DNA of 64,000 nt from Lotus japonicus (lineage: Eukaryota > Streptophyta > Magnoliopsida > Fabales > Fabaceae), in contig NC_080042.1 in the NCBI RefSeq assembly GCF_012489685.1, forward strand, positions 35,035,158 through 35,099,157. Direction: 5' to 3'. Under the pieces are notes generated by a model. It made no database searches, was not told the DNA's origin, and saw only the letters and a list, made by a program, of their open reading frames with translations. This document shows positions 11,323 to 22,238 of this stretch, piece by piece. Position 1 is the first letter of the stretch; the number at the start of each line of letters is the position of its first letter. Made by a program: the position numbers and the translations under genes.

Positions 11323-11467
11323 GTATATCAGGTTATGTCTTAGGTTTTGAGTTAAGTCCTTGTTGGACAAGTCTTGCTTTAAAAAGAAAAAAAGAAAATA
11401 CTTGCATTTTTCGCACTTAGTTTAGAATCGGTTACTATTGAGACTACCCGAAAGTCGGGATGTTACA

Positions 11468-12137
11468 GAAGAGATGGACAAGATTTTCTTGTTGATGGTA
11501 TAGACTCGTACAGGGCTCCCAAACACTGTGGTCGGCCTAGAAAGTCTGGTGGAGGTTCTCGTATAACTGGGTTTTTAGGGGAGATGCTGTCAACCATCGA
11601 GGCCCCTCTTTGTCTCCTCCCCGCTCTCGAGGGCGTCCAAGAAAGGTGTGGATTCCGGGTGTAGAGTTGGAGCATGGGAGTTGTTCTTCCTCAAGCCGTG
11701 GAGTGGAAGATTTAGACCCCTTGTGTAATCAACTAGTTCTAATTGGGTCCCCGTCTTCTAGCTAGTCTCCGGGCGTTATGACGAGGGCGAAATCGGCATT
11801 GGCTATAGGTAAACGGATGGGTTTGACTTATGATTTCTTTGACGAGGTTGCTCTGCAAGGCATAGCAGATAAGATTAGGTCCCATAGGTTGTTGCATAGC
11901 TGATTGGTTGACCCGTTTTAACTAGTTTGTTGGGCTTTTGTTGATATGCTTTTTTTTGGGTTTGCTTTGGGGCGCGTTGGTGGGTTTGACCTGGATTCGC
12001 TTTCTTTGAGGTTGCCTTCGGATGTTTGTGGGTTAGCTTTTTGTTGTACCATCCCTCATTTCCCCATTGTACTTCTTTTTGCTTGGCCCGCCAAGTATTT
12101 GATATCTATATATTTCCTTTTGCTGTAAAAAAAAAAA
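11468..12137 (+). pseudogene. LINE-like remnant, part 2, with poly-A end
   Basis: This continues the sequence interrupted by the solo LTR. It has two AT-hook-like GRPRK motifs (HCGRPRKSGG near 11530, and SRGRPRKVW in another frame near 11630). A frame ends TRAKSALAIGKRMGL, of the kind seen near the end of plant LINE ORF1 proteins (family resemblance from memory, not searched). Several stops and frame changes show it is dead. It ends TTTCCTTTTGCTGT followed by a run of A at 12127, a typical non-LTR retrotransposon tail. Confidence 0.45.
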
Positions 12138-12518
12138 GACGTGACCCAATTGAGACAAGGTGCATAGTTATCTAGGAAATTTGATATTAAAGTTATAATC
12201 AAATCTTTTCCTCTATAACAAAAAAAAGACCTGATTTTATTCCCAACCTAAATTCTTAAAATCTTTTTTTTTTTGAATTATAAATTCTCAAAATCAAATT
12301 AAGCTAATTTTCAAATTCAAAAAATTGAAGACTAGGATGCTTTATTATGTTAATCTTGTTTTATAACACATATATTTATGGAATTCAATTTAACCCATTT
12401 TTTTGGTACAACAATTTAACCTTGATTAAAGGATGCATTATAAGAATCTTTAGAAGCTGGACACATGTGGGTTTGATTTTGTTATGGCTTTAATTCTTTG
12501 CCAGGTAAGATTTTATAA
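12138..12518. other. AT-rich spacer
   Basis: I see no gene here. The sequence is AT-rich with poly-T and poly-A runs. Confidence 0.5.
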
Positions 12519-12526
12519 GGGCTTGT

Positions 12527-12724
12527 TTGATTACAGTTTTGAAAACTGTTTCTTTATTTTTAAAAAATGAAAAATTTTAAAGTCCTGCATGTTTTTAAAA
12601 ACTGTCAAAAATAATTTTATTTCAGTTTTAGTTTTTAATTTTCAAATTAATTTTTTTTAATGTTGGAAAATATGTAATTCATTTTTTTTCCTAAAAAAAG
12701 TTATAAAAAACTGCAATCAAAATG
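12527..12724. mobile_element. Candidate short MITE
   Basis: About 200 bp, AT-rich, bounded by imperfect inverted repeats: TTTGATTACAGTTTT on the left, and AAAACTGCAATCAAA on the right (inverse TTTGATTGCAGTTTT). There is no ORF. A target duplication is not clear. Confidence 0.45.
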
Positions 12725-12796
12725 TTTTAAGTCTTGTTTTTTAGTTTGCATGATTTCATAAGCCACAAATATTATTATATTAGATATTAGATGAGT

Positions 12797-13025
12797 AGAG
12801 CTCGGTACGTGGGCAGGCCTGCCCCATAGTTAAGCGGTCCTTTGTTTTCTGGGCTATAGTCTATGCTAGTCTGTAATCTCATGAAATGACCCGTAAACTT
12901 TAGTCTCTCTTACCCCCTTTGTTCGCCTTTGTAGGCCCGCCCCGTGTAAGCCCGCACTTAAGCGGTCCTATGTTTTCCAAACTATAACTTGCGCTAGTCT
13001 GCAGGGCTTCTTACCCAGCTCTAAC
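12797..13025. mobile_element. hAT-like MITE upstream of the Rieske gene
   Basis: It begins AGAGCTCGGTACGTGGGC and ends TACCCAGCTCTAAC, so the termini are inverted copies (TAGAGCT-GGTA). The flanks are agatgagt (12789-12796) and tgatgagt (13026-13033), an 8-bp duplication with one mismatch, as expected for hAT. Inside, a ~44-bp segment starting TTAAGCGGTCCT occurs twice (12832 and 12959). There is no transposase ORF. Confidence 0.6.
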
Positions 13026-13115
13026 TGATGAGTGGAGATTTTTTTTTTTGTCAATGATAAATAAGATGAGACTAGGTTGACCGAGTTATCTGGGTCCATT
13101 TTCTAACAAAATGAT

Positions 13116-13121
13116 GGCCCA
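13116..13121 (-). promoter_or_regulatory. Possible site II element (TGGGCC)
   Basis: GGCCCA on the plus strand, about 230 bp before the Rieske ATG, is TGGGCC in reverse. TGGGCY site II elements are common in plant promoters of nuclear genes for mitochondrial proteins. A single hexamer is weak evidence, and a nearby gggccgg adds little. Confidence 0.3.
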
Positions 13122-13350
13122 GCTTGACGGGCCGGATTGCCCCTGTTTTACTAGTTTTGGGAGGAGCCACGTTGAGAGATATACATATTCCACTCCCTCT
13201 TCTCTCTTCAAAGTTTCCACCATATTCTCCCTATTTCTCCTCTCGAAAAGCTGCATCACAACAACAAAACACACCATTCATTCATATTTTCAGCTCCATT
13301 TTTCTGCCAAATAAAAAGAAAGAGAAGGGGGACAAAAAGGGCAAAACAAG

Positions 13351-13501
13351 ATGTTGAGGGTTGCTGCTAGGAGGCTTTCTTCTCTCTCCTCGTCTCCGTG
13401 GAGTCCCAGCCACGCCGCCGCCTCCGCCTGCCTCTCTCGTAACTCCGTCGTCGATAGCCACAGATCCGACCCAGGCTCTCATTTCCTTCTTCCCTTCAGA
13501 G
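13351..13501 (+). CDS. UCR1: Rieske iron-sulfur protein, exon 1 (mitochondrial presequence)
   Basis: Exon 1 encodes the first 50 residues plus the first base of codon 51. It starts MLRVAARRLSSLSSSPW, an Arg/Ser-rich segment with no acidic residues at first, as in mitochondrial targeting sequences. The start is the ATG at 13351, preceded by a purine-rich leader. The donor is AGAG/GTTGGT with GT at 13502-13503. Splicing to 16728 keeps the frame and makes a Gly codon, giving a 264-residue protein, close to the usual length for plant Rieske precursors (about 265-275). The exon boundary was inferred from frame and homology; no transcript was available. Confidence 0.85.
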
Positions 13502-16500
13502 GTTGGTATTTTACCTTTTTGCCCCTTCCTATCAGTATATGCTCATAGAAGCTGATCATCACTATGTCATGCTTTGGAATCATTGTAAGTTGATTCGTTT
13601 GTTGCTGATTTCTAGGATTGGGAATTCATGTTCTTTCTCTTTAAATGAAACTTGGTTTTGTGTGTCTTGTGCCATCTTCCTTATGGAACTGCTTATTGGA
13701 AAAGAGTTATAGTATAGTTAATGGTAAACTATTTTGTAGTGGAATGTAAGGTGTGCGGCGCGCTGTAGCTGTAGTATCGGTGCCCGTTCTGATGATGTGA
13801 AACTCGTTTGATTTTGTTTGTGAAAACAGACAGGAATTTGTTGTAAACTGATTATTAGTTAGGTGCGAGTGAAAGTGGTAGGTCTTTATAGTTAATGATT
13901 TCCACCTCTCTTTTTTACTGATAATGTAAGTTACTTAAGGGTTTTTAGAGTGTGTTTGGATGTTGGGGGGGGGGGGGGGGAAGGGAAGGAAATGAAGAGA
14001 AGACAATGAAAGAAAATGCAGATTTGAGTGGCGATTTTCTTTCTGTTTGTTCAGATGTTTATAATCCTCCAGAAAAATTACCTACTCAGTCTGTTAGTTA
14101 AAGTTTATAAAGGATGGTTTTGGAAGATCAGAAAAAGGGAATAGTTATTATTGATCAGAACTGTAATTCAGGTTCCCTGTAGTACAAATGTCCTGCACGA
14201 TGCTAAGACAATAGGTTCGACAATCGCTTAACCTTAGGAGGGTACTCCTATTTATAATAAACTAATCCTAATAAGATAACATAACCTCTAGGAAATAATA
14301 AAGATATCCTAACCAAAATAAAAGATAACATCCTAAAATACAATATTAGTTCCTAAAACAAAAGATTGAATCCTAAATTAAAATAAATTAAATGCTTAAT
14401 ATTTAGATCCTAAGAGATATGAACAAATTGTATGGAGAAATCTCTCCCTTGCCCAATTACTTAGAGTCAACCGCCCAATTACCACAATACCACCCCAAAA
14501 ATCCAATGACTGATCTCTATCCTTATTATTTATGTCCTTCCTTTTCTCCTCTAATTTGCTAAATTAACTTATTTTCCTACTAACTAATAGATTGGGCCCT
14601 CTTTAACTGAGGTATGATAAGATTTACGGATTTATCTTAAGGGTTTTTAGAGTGTGTTTGGATGTTGGGGGGGGGGGGGGGAAGGGAAGGAAATGAAGAG
14701 AAGACAATGAAAGAAAATGCAGATTTGAGTGGCGATTTTCTTTCTGTTTGTTCAGATGTTTATAATCCTCCAGAAAAATTACCTACTCAGTCTGTTAGTT
14801 AAAGTTTATAAAGGATGGTTTTGGAAGATCAGAAAAAGGGAATTGTTATTATTGATCAGAACTGTAATTCAGGTTCCCTGTAGTACAAATGTCCTGCACG
14901 ATGCTAAGACAATAGGTTCGACAATCGCTTAACCTTAGGAGGGTACTCCTATTTATAATAAACTAATCCTAATAAGATAACATAACCTCTAGGAAATAAT
15001 AAAGATATCCTAACCAAAATAAAAGATAACATCCTAAAATACAATATTAGTTCCTAAAACAAAAGATTGAATCCTAAATTAAAATAAATTAAATCCTTAA
15101 TATTTAGATCCTAAGAGATATGAACAAATTGTATGGAGAAATCTCTCCCTTGCCCAATTACTTAGAGTCAACCGCCCAATTACCACAATACCACCCCAAA
15201 AATCCAATGACTGATCTCTATCCTTATTATTTATGTCCTTCCTTTTCTCCTCTAATTTGCTAAATTAACTTATTTTCCTACTAACTAATAGATTGGGCCC
15301 TCTTTAACTGAGGTATGATAAGATTTACGGATTTATCTATAGAACCAGTTCTCCCCTTTCTTTTTCTTCCCTTTTAAGTCTTCAAAATTGCTATAACTAA
15401 AATGAAATCAAGATGTGTAATCTTTTGAAATACTGTCATTTAGGGAGTTGCTTTTTCTTTTTCCTTTTGTTGGTTTAATTTAAATTTCTGTAAATAGTTA
15501 AGATTTGTTTTGCTTAAAAGGAAATAAAGAGATAAAAAGGTTGCAGTGATTTGAATAAGCTATGAATCCAGAGTTCATAGTTTTGCTCATAGTTATTAGT
15601 ATCTTATGATATGTATCTTGATACGATACAAATTCTTGAGGCAGCGATACGTAGAGTGTACTGTGAATCTAAAATGAAACTGAATATCATTCTGTATCTC
15701 CAAGTCGAAGCCAAATCTTACAATTCGCCGTTGAATCTTACAATTCAAATTTGTGTGCATGTTTCACTTCAGTCGAGTCTGGTTGCATGATCTGTATCAG
15801 TTTTGGTGCTTTTTGGGCTGACTTTTTAAAGTTTTTAACAAAATAGGCCACAAAATCCTACTAATATTCCTCCAAAAGGCCCACATCACACTTTCATGAA
15901 AATCAAACCCTAATTTGGTCCTCACTACCATCGATTCATTTGACATTTCAGGCTTACCAAAGAAATGCGTCTCCTTTGTTTTATCGGTTCTTGTCCCCTT
16001 GTACTTCTCAACACCATCTATTAACGCCTTTCCTGCTGTTATATTTGTTTACTGTAGTTGTGCATTTTTTGTTATTGCTACATTCTAGTGTTGACCTTGA
16101 GGATGATGAGTGACTCAATTCGTTAGGTTATGATTATTTACTAGGATCCAAGTATAGGAAGTAGGAAAGTAATTTGGATTTTGTTATCTTATTGATGTTT
16201 TTTTTAAGGGGTTGAATACTTGAACTTTGTGCAAGCATTCACTATTTTTCTTCTAACTTGATTTGATGCTTGAATCCAAGATTATTTTGAGGTTTATTAT
16301 ATATTATATCATCTTATGTTTCAATTTATTACTTGATTTTTCTGTATCATGTATCTTACAATACATAAAAAGATTTGATTCATGACTTCTGATTCAAGAT
16401 TCGAATCTCAATTCAATAACCAGTTCTTCTTTCTTTTATTCTTTTTCATATTGAATTTATTTGAATGTAGGCTGAAACTGAACACATCTATTTAGGTTTC

Positions 16501-16727
16501 TGTGTTTGCTACTGTTGTAAGGTGCTTTTCTTCACTGTTGGTGAATCAATCATATTTGCAAATTATTTTATTCTAGCGGTTTAGTTTGTAGTTTTTGATT
16601 GTGCCTATTCTTTTGGTTATTCAAAAAGGTTAAAGCATTTTCTTCAGTAATTTATATTGTTTTATTTGATTATTATTCATCGAACTAAAGGAAACTCTAG
16701 TGATTGATGTAACTTTATTTCGTCCAG
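13502..16727 (+). other. Intron 1 of the Rieske gene, 3.2 kb
   Basis: GT at 13502 and AG at 16726-16727 (TTTCGTCCAG before the exon). It holds the 0.7-kb tandem duplication (13936-15338). The rest, 15339-16727, is AT-rich and has no recognisable gene or element. Confidence 0.8.
13936..15338. repeat. Recent ~701-bp direct tandem duplication in the Rieske intron
   Basis: Two copies lie head to tail (about 13936-14637 and 14638-15338). Each starts TTAAGGGTTTTTAGAGTGTG and ends near GATTTACGGATTTATCT. By eye they differ at only a few positions (for example GGAATAGTT/GGAATTGTT and AAATGCTTAA/AAATCCTTAA), plus one G in a homopolymer of 16 versus 15 G. The near identity points to a very recent duplication or an assembly artefact. 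Confidence 0.92.
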
Positions 16728-17371
16728 GTTTTGCTAATGAATCAGTGATCGATACAAGAGAAAACAGCATATTTCCTGAGATTCCCGCAACCATTGCTGC
16801 TGTCAAGAACCCTAGTGCTAAGATTCTTTATGATGAGCACAACCATGAACGATTTCCCCCAGGTGACCCAAACAAGAAGGCATTCGCCTACTTTGTCCTT
16901 ACAGGTGGCAGGTTTGTTTATGCCTCTCTGGTCCGTCTCCTTGTACTCAAGTTTGTGCTTAGCATGTCTGCTAGTAAGGATGTTCTTGCTCTTGCTTCGC
17001 TTGAGGTCGATCTCTCCAGCATTGAGCCCGGCACTACAGTGACTGTTAAGTGGCGTGGAAAGCCGGTATTCATCAGGCGGCGAACAGAGGATGATATTAA
17101 CCTGGCAAATAGTGTTGATGTTGGATCCCTTCGTGATCCACAACAGGATTCCGATAGAGTCAAGAACCCAGAATGGCTCGTTGTGATTGGGGTCTGCACA
17201 CATCTGGGTTGCATTCCATTGCCAAATGCTGGTGACTATGGTGGATGGTTTTGCCCATGCCACGGTTCCCATTATGATATTTCTGGCAGAATTAGGAAAG
17301 GACCAGCACCATACAATCTGGAGGTTCCCACTTACACTTTCTTGGAGGAAAACAAGTTGTTAATTGGTTGA
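16728..17371 (+). CDS. UCR1: Rieske iron-sulfur protein of cytochrome bc1 (complex III), exon 2
   Basis: Encodes residues 51-264 of the ubiquinol-cytochrome c reductase Rieske subunit, which passes electrons from ubiquinol to cytochrome c1 at the inner mitochondrial membrane. Following the presequence there is a matrix-side segment, a single membrane helix (about residues 95-120, [18 protein letters not shown]), a flexible hinge ([11 protein letters not shown]), and the [2Fe-2S] head. Both cluster boxes are complete. CTHLGC (residues 207-212) gives ligands Cys207 and His209. CPCHGSH (226-232) gives Cys226 and His229. Cys212 and Cys228 would form the disulfide. The protein ends KLLIG with TGA at 17369-17371. 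No frameshift or missing ligand is seen, so I take it as functional. An upstream in-frame ATG at 16700 is intronic. Confidence 0.97.
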
Positions 17372-18406
17372 AACTTGAAAATGATGGCTTTGTCCTGATT
17401 ACAATTTTTTGTGATGGTTTTGCATCCTGGTGGGATGAGTTTACAGTTTCTTTTTTATTGCATAATGTTAAAATGTACCTTTTGGGCGTTTTTTTTGACC
17501 TTTCAAGTCCTTGGGTACTGTCCAGGAAGTGGTTTTTGTATGTCGGAATTTGTAACTATTACTGTTTGGCGCGACTTTTACCAATAATCGCCTTTCTTTT
17601 GCTTAGGTTTGAGCTGCTACTTGGTAGTTGGTACCCCATCTGAATGAATTTCACTGGTGTTATTGAGGGACTTATTGCTGCTTCATATCTCTAATTATCT
17701 GTTTGCTGTTTGCTCTGTTCTTTCATGTTCTCTTTAATTTCTTACTTAGAATTGAGCTGCTTCTTTGTAGTTGGCACCCCTTGTGCTCCTATTGATACAT
17801 GTCTGGGGAATATTGCATCGTGTAAAAGCTACTATTTGGGGAATACTGCATCGTGTTAAACAATTTGAATTTGGTTTAACAAATTAGGGCCTGTTTAGTT
17901 TGAGAAAACATTTTCTGTTTTCATTTTCTGATTTCATTTTGTGAAAATGATTTTCATTTTCAAGACCTGCCTAAGAGGAGGAGAATTTTATAGAATGAAA
18001 ATTCAATTCAGCTTTGATTACATATAACCTTTATTAAGACAATCTTGTTCGATCCAGGTGCGGTGAAAGTTAAACTTAAAATTCTTCCCTTATAGACGTA
18101 GGAGCAAGGAGTGAAATTTACTTGTAAAGAGGTCTAGAGTTCGGACTCAGACGACAAACGCAACATGGTCCCTAGAAAAGAGAGAAAATTTTAATCTTGA
18201 AATATCAGAAGTGATTATGATGGTTGTGATCATGATGGTAAATAGAAAAATTGATTTGCACACGTTAGGTGAAACATGTTTAAATTTTATATGATTGATA
18301 AAAATATGTTCTAATAAAAGCTTAAAGGGAAAGCCAAGAGTCCCAAACAGCAGCAGAATACATGGGATGGGAATGAACAAGAGATTATATAAAACAAAAG
18401 GTTTAA
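17372..18406 (+). other. Rieske 3' UTR and spacer
   Basis: The first ~300-400 bp are presumably 3' UTR: T-rich, with a repeated motif TTGAGCTGCT near 17610 and 17753. A possible MITE edge, GGGCCTGTTTAGTTTGAGAAAA, is at 17886, but I could not pair it with a second end. No other gene is visible. Confidence 0.5.
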
Positions 18407-19225
18407 TCGCATTTTTGATCCCCACGAAAGCTATATGTGTCATCGGGATCCCTAAACTTCAAGAATCTCATTTTGCCGCCCCGATATTAACCTCCGTTAA
18501 TACTTTTCGCCCCTTCTTCACTATTTCGTCAGAAAATTAACGTTTTTGACTAACATGGCTTCTTTTAATTTCAACTTCTATGATTAATAATTTAATGGTA
18601 ATTGTTATTCTCACCCCTTCTCATCTAGTTCCACCCCCTAAAAGTGAAAAAAAATTAAAATATCCCTCTAAAAAAAAAAACTTCCCAACCTCAGATAACC
18701 ACCACCCCCCACCTTTCATTTCAAAATTTCCCTAACCCACTACCCCCACCACACATCCATTTCATAACCTCCCGCCTCCTCCTCCTCCTCCACCTCCATC
18801 GCACTTTTGATCCCCACGAAGCTATATATGTCGTCGGGGTCCCTAAACTTCAAGAATCTCATTTTGCCTCCCCGTCGTTAACCTCAGTTAATACTTTTGG
18901 TCCCCCCCTCTCTTCACTATTCCGTCAAAAAATTAACGTTTTTTACTAACATAGATTTTTTTTTTAATTTTAACTTCTACAAATAATAATTTAAAATAGT
19001 AAATTATTAATTATTAATTAATAATTTAATGGTTATTGTTATTCTCACCCCCTCTCATCTAGTTCCACCCCCTAAAAGTGAAAAAAATATTAGAATACCC
19101 CTTTAAAAAAAAATTCCCATAACCTCAGATAACCACCACCCCCCACCTTTCATTTCAAAATTTTCCTAACCCACCACGCATCCATTTCATAACCTCACAC
19201 CTCCACCTCCACTTCCACCTCCTTC
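18407..19225. repeat. Tandem pair of ~0.4-kb repeat units
   Basis: Two diverged direct copies (about 18407-18800 and 18801-19225). Each starts TCGCA(T/C)TTTTGATCCCCACGA, then GGGATCCCTAAACTTCAAGAA-like sequence, CGTTAA(C/T)A, GTTATTCTCACCCC and CACCCCCCACCTTTCATTTC. An inverted fragment of the same family is at 48360-48495 and another at about 21690-21780. There is no coding content. The AAGTTTAGGGACC type of terminus is common in legume MITE-like repeats. Confidence 0.8.
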
Positions 19226-19249
19226 TTCTTTTTCTGCTTCTCCTTCTCC

Positions 19250-20017
19250 ACCTTCGAATGCAGGGTCTAAGTTGCTCTAAAGAGGTACTTTCCTTGTAGA
19301 CAAATTGTAAGCAAGCTTGAAAAAAAAAATGATGACAAAGCTGGAAAACAAATACTGAAAAAAAAAAACAATGTAAAAAAGAAAAAAGAAAAAAAAGAAG
19401 TTACAAAGTGAAGGAAGATACTCATTGCAAAAGAAAAGAAAGTGGAAATTGTAAAAAAGAAGTTGTAAAAAGGAAGAATGTGCTAATTCTTAGGGTTGTG
19501 ATTAAATTTAATTTGAATTTTTCCTCATTCCTCTTATTTTTCCTAAGGTTTTAACTTTGAATATCTTCATAAATTCTTCCTTGACCTTAACTTCATTACA
19601 GCCTTCAAAAGTCCGTTGATTTTTGTATGCATTTGTTCAATTTAAATGGTGTGTTAAAATCTTGTCAAGCCTATGATAGATGCATGTTTTCATGAGATGA
19701 TGAGAGTTGCTTAAGCATGATTAAGCACAAAAACAAACACTTGAGAGTAGAGGGAATAACACTTGCGTCCAACTTTGATGTTCAAATTGAAATTCTTGTT
19801 GGCTTGGAATGTAGGTGATTGAGTTTTTGTTTGTCTAATCTCTGTGGAAAGTGAGGTGGTTGTTTTCTTGCTCATAAATCCGAATTACTACTTCTAAAAG
19901 GTAAGTGTGTGCTGAGTCTTTATGTTTATGAAGTGCTTGTTTTCATACACGATTTTCTGATTCTTCTTAGAAGTTAAGTTTTGTCCGGGAGTGCAAATGT
20001 CCAAGTGTGGGGGAATT
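19250..20017 (+). mobile_element. 3' internal remnant of an Athila/Tat-like gypsy element
   Basis: A non-coding stretch ending in a polypurine tract, AAGTGTGGGGGAATT (about 20003-20017), directly before the LTR start. The layout matches the 3' untranslated region of Athila/Tat elements. The left end is truncated and uncertain. No gag or pol remains. Confidence 0.6.
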
Positions 20018-21235
20018 TGATAAGCGCATAATTGATGCAATTTATGTGTGTCTTTCTAAACTTCATTATATACATTTTTGTGCTTATTTTTTATGAGTTA
20101 GCCATGTACTAGCCATTAGTGCTTATTTGGATTATTCATGGAAAAGTGCTGAATTCTACAGTTTTAGTTTCTGTGACTGTTTTGCTAAAACAAGTTGAAT
20201 TTGGAGCTAGAGTGATCCGAGTAAGGAATGTAATATATCGTTGGAAATCTAGAAGAAAGATATACAACTTTCATGTTCAGAAATATTGCATAAAATGTCT
20301 CTAGCTTGGTCATAATTTCCTTTCAAAGTTGTTGTCACCAATCCTGCGAGTCTGGAACAGTCTGGACTAAAATGATCATATCTTGGGCTATAGAACTCCA
20401 AATTAGGATCCAATTGAAGGTTCGCGAAGTTGACTTAGAGAGCTACAACTCTTATGTTTACTTTGACTGAAGATTCAGACTTCTTGTGTGACCCGTGAAT
20501 GCCTAAGTCTTCAGCAGCTTATTCCTTTCTGTGGGCCCGATTTTGTGAAGATTTAGATAATAAAGATTGTTACTTTATGGACAAGTTTATATATTAGTAT
20601 AAATAGGCTAGTTGAGGCTCTTGTTACCTCACCTCACATCATCTCACCACACCACACCTCACCTCACCTCCTATCTCTCCCTCTTTTCTAGTATGAGTTG
20701 CTAAACTCCTTAGTTAGTCTTAGGATATTTAATATTCCTGTGTTTGCAAACTTGAGGTTTTGTTCTTAATGCAAGTTCGTTCTTTATTAATCTAATATTC
20801 TTCATCTTTGTTTCTGATCTAGGGTTTGCTTAATTCCGTTATTTTAGAAATAAGAGTTGATGCATGATCGCTTAGTTCATGTTAGTTCGTAACTATTTCT
20901 TGATCGCTTAGTTCTTGAAACTGTGAATTGATTTTCGCTTAGTTAATTAATTCTAACGAATTAGGGAAACAATAAGTAGGAATTAATCTTGTATAACCAA
21001 TGAAGGTTTGTTGCACTTGAATGTTATAATCCGATGACTAATATTTTCTCTCTTCTAAACCTAATTTAATTCATTATTGCTTTGTTACCTTTCAATCATA
21101 ACCCCCTTGTTTTATTTGCTTTTGTTTTATTCTAATCTCAATTAATACTTCATCGAGTCCTTGTGAGAACGATCCTGGTGTTCAACACCTTGTACTGCAC
21201 TTAACAGCAAAAATACTTTGACACGCACCACGACA
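20018..21235 (+). mobile_element. LTR of an Athila/Tat-like gypsy element, ~1.2 kb
   Basis: It starts TGATAAGCGCATAATTGATG just after the polypurine tract. It ends near CACGCACCACGACA after GTCCTTGTGAGAACGATCC, a 3' end typical of this group. It has simple CACCTCACCTCACC repeats near 20630. No PBS or element interior follows, so only the 3' end of an element is present. The family assignment comes from the terminal motifs only. Confidence 0.65.
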
Positions 21236-21901
21236 ATGCGTTTGACACCCACTTTAGCTGCTTTGTTGTTCTGAATCTGAATAGGCAAATTGAAAACACA
21301 CAAAGTAGCTAATATTGGTAATGAAATGCAGAGATCACCAATCATCTGAGCAAAAGGAAGAAGGTACCAAGGAAGAATGCATAAAGGTATAAATGGAGAA
21401 AGAATCGATGAAGAATTGTGTGAAAAGGGGCTATTTATAGAATCTAAAATTGTCATAGGAATTAACGATTTCAACATTGTAATTAATGTCAAAAGCTTGT
21501 GTAACATGTGCTTTAATTGGAAATATGGAGTTTGGGAAAGTGGAAGTTTTAGAATGTGCATCACCTGCAGTCAAAGTGGTCGGTGTCACTACGCACTTTA
21601 AAGTGTGTAAGATGCGCACTTTTAATTGCGAGGATAACGCTTTAAAGTGCGATCGAAAAAAAAGATTAAGGGTGTTTTCAGGTTTCGAATAAGAAGGGGA
21701 GGTAGAATTAGATAAGAGGGGGGGGGGGGATGAGGATAACAATTACCTAATTAAAAATGGAAATTAATTAATTAAAACCAATAATCCTTATTTTCATCTC
21801 ACGTTTCATCTTATTCTCCCCGTGCTTCTTCAATCTTCATCTTCATCTGCATTCTCTCCTTCACCCTCATTTCTCTTTGTGAACCTAGAAGAAGAAAAAA
21901 A
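21236..21901. other. Spacer with degenerate repeat
   Basis: I see no convincing gene. The segment near 21690-21780 (GATAAGAGGGGG, then GATGAGGATAAC) is an inverted fragment of the repeat at 18407-19225. A 21580-21660 stretch has several CACTTTAAAGTG-like palindromes. A 140-codon minus frame lacks homology and overlaps the LTR end. Confidence 0.4.
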
Positions 21902-22238
21902 TGTAAGACCCAAGGTTTTTGATATAGATTATATTAAATAAGTTAATCTCCTATTCACACCTAGGTTTCAGTGTATCGTGAAAGGAACCTGAACAAGTGT
22001 TTGTTGTTTTGGATAACTTAATGAAGAAGAAAGTTCAGGAAATGACTAAGGATAGTACTATAGTCAAGTTAAGTGATAGCTCGAGTCATTTCTACACTCG
22101 GCTAAGGTCGAGAGTGTCCGAAAAAGGCTATTTCCGCTCCTAGAGCACTGTTTAAGCAAAATTCAAAATCTTTAGAAAAATAAGAACCTTCGGGTATTTT
22201 TTCCATGACCAGTGTTTTGCTACAAACTCTGGACTGTA

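Larger units (their letters stand above)
7482..11467 (+). mobile_element. Solo gypsy LTR, 4.0 kb (LTR copy 2)
   Basis: It starts TGTAAGACCC and ends ATGTTACA. It is flanked by imperfect 5-bp target duplicates, aaaga (7477-7481) and gaaga (11468-11472). No PBS or internal region follows, so it is a solo LTR. It is collinear with the LTR at 21902-46058 and is a diverged relative of copies 1 and 4. It holds a donor-like site GAG/GTAACC at 8327-8335, a GT/AG-rich microsatellite near its 3' end, and a copy of the LTR ORF with one nonsense codon. It has lost about 71 bp near 8990 compared with copy 3, between short gct/tagc repeats. Confidence 0.9.

Noticed and set aside
16700..16727. ATG at 16700 as the start of the Rieske protein
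   Set aside because: It lies in the intron before a clear CAG/G acceptor and would lack the mitochondrial presequence; exon 1 at 13351 supplies it in frame.
16742..17272. 176-codon minus-strand frame over the Rieske exon
   Set aside because: Shadow of the conserved Rieske coding sequence on the other strand.
21142..21564. 140-codon minus-strand frame
   Set aside because: It overlaps the Athila-like LTR end and has no recognisable domain.
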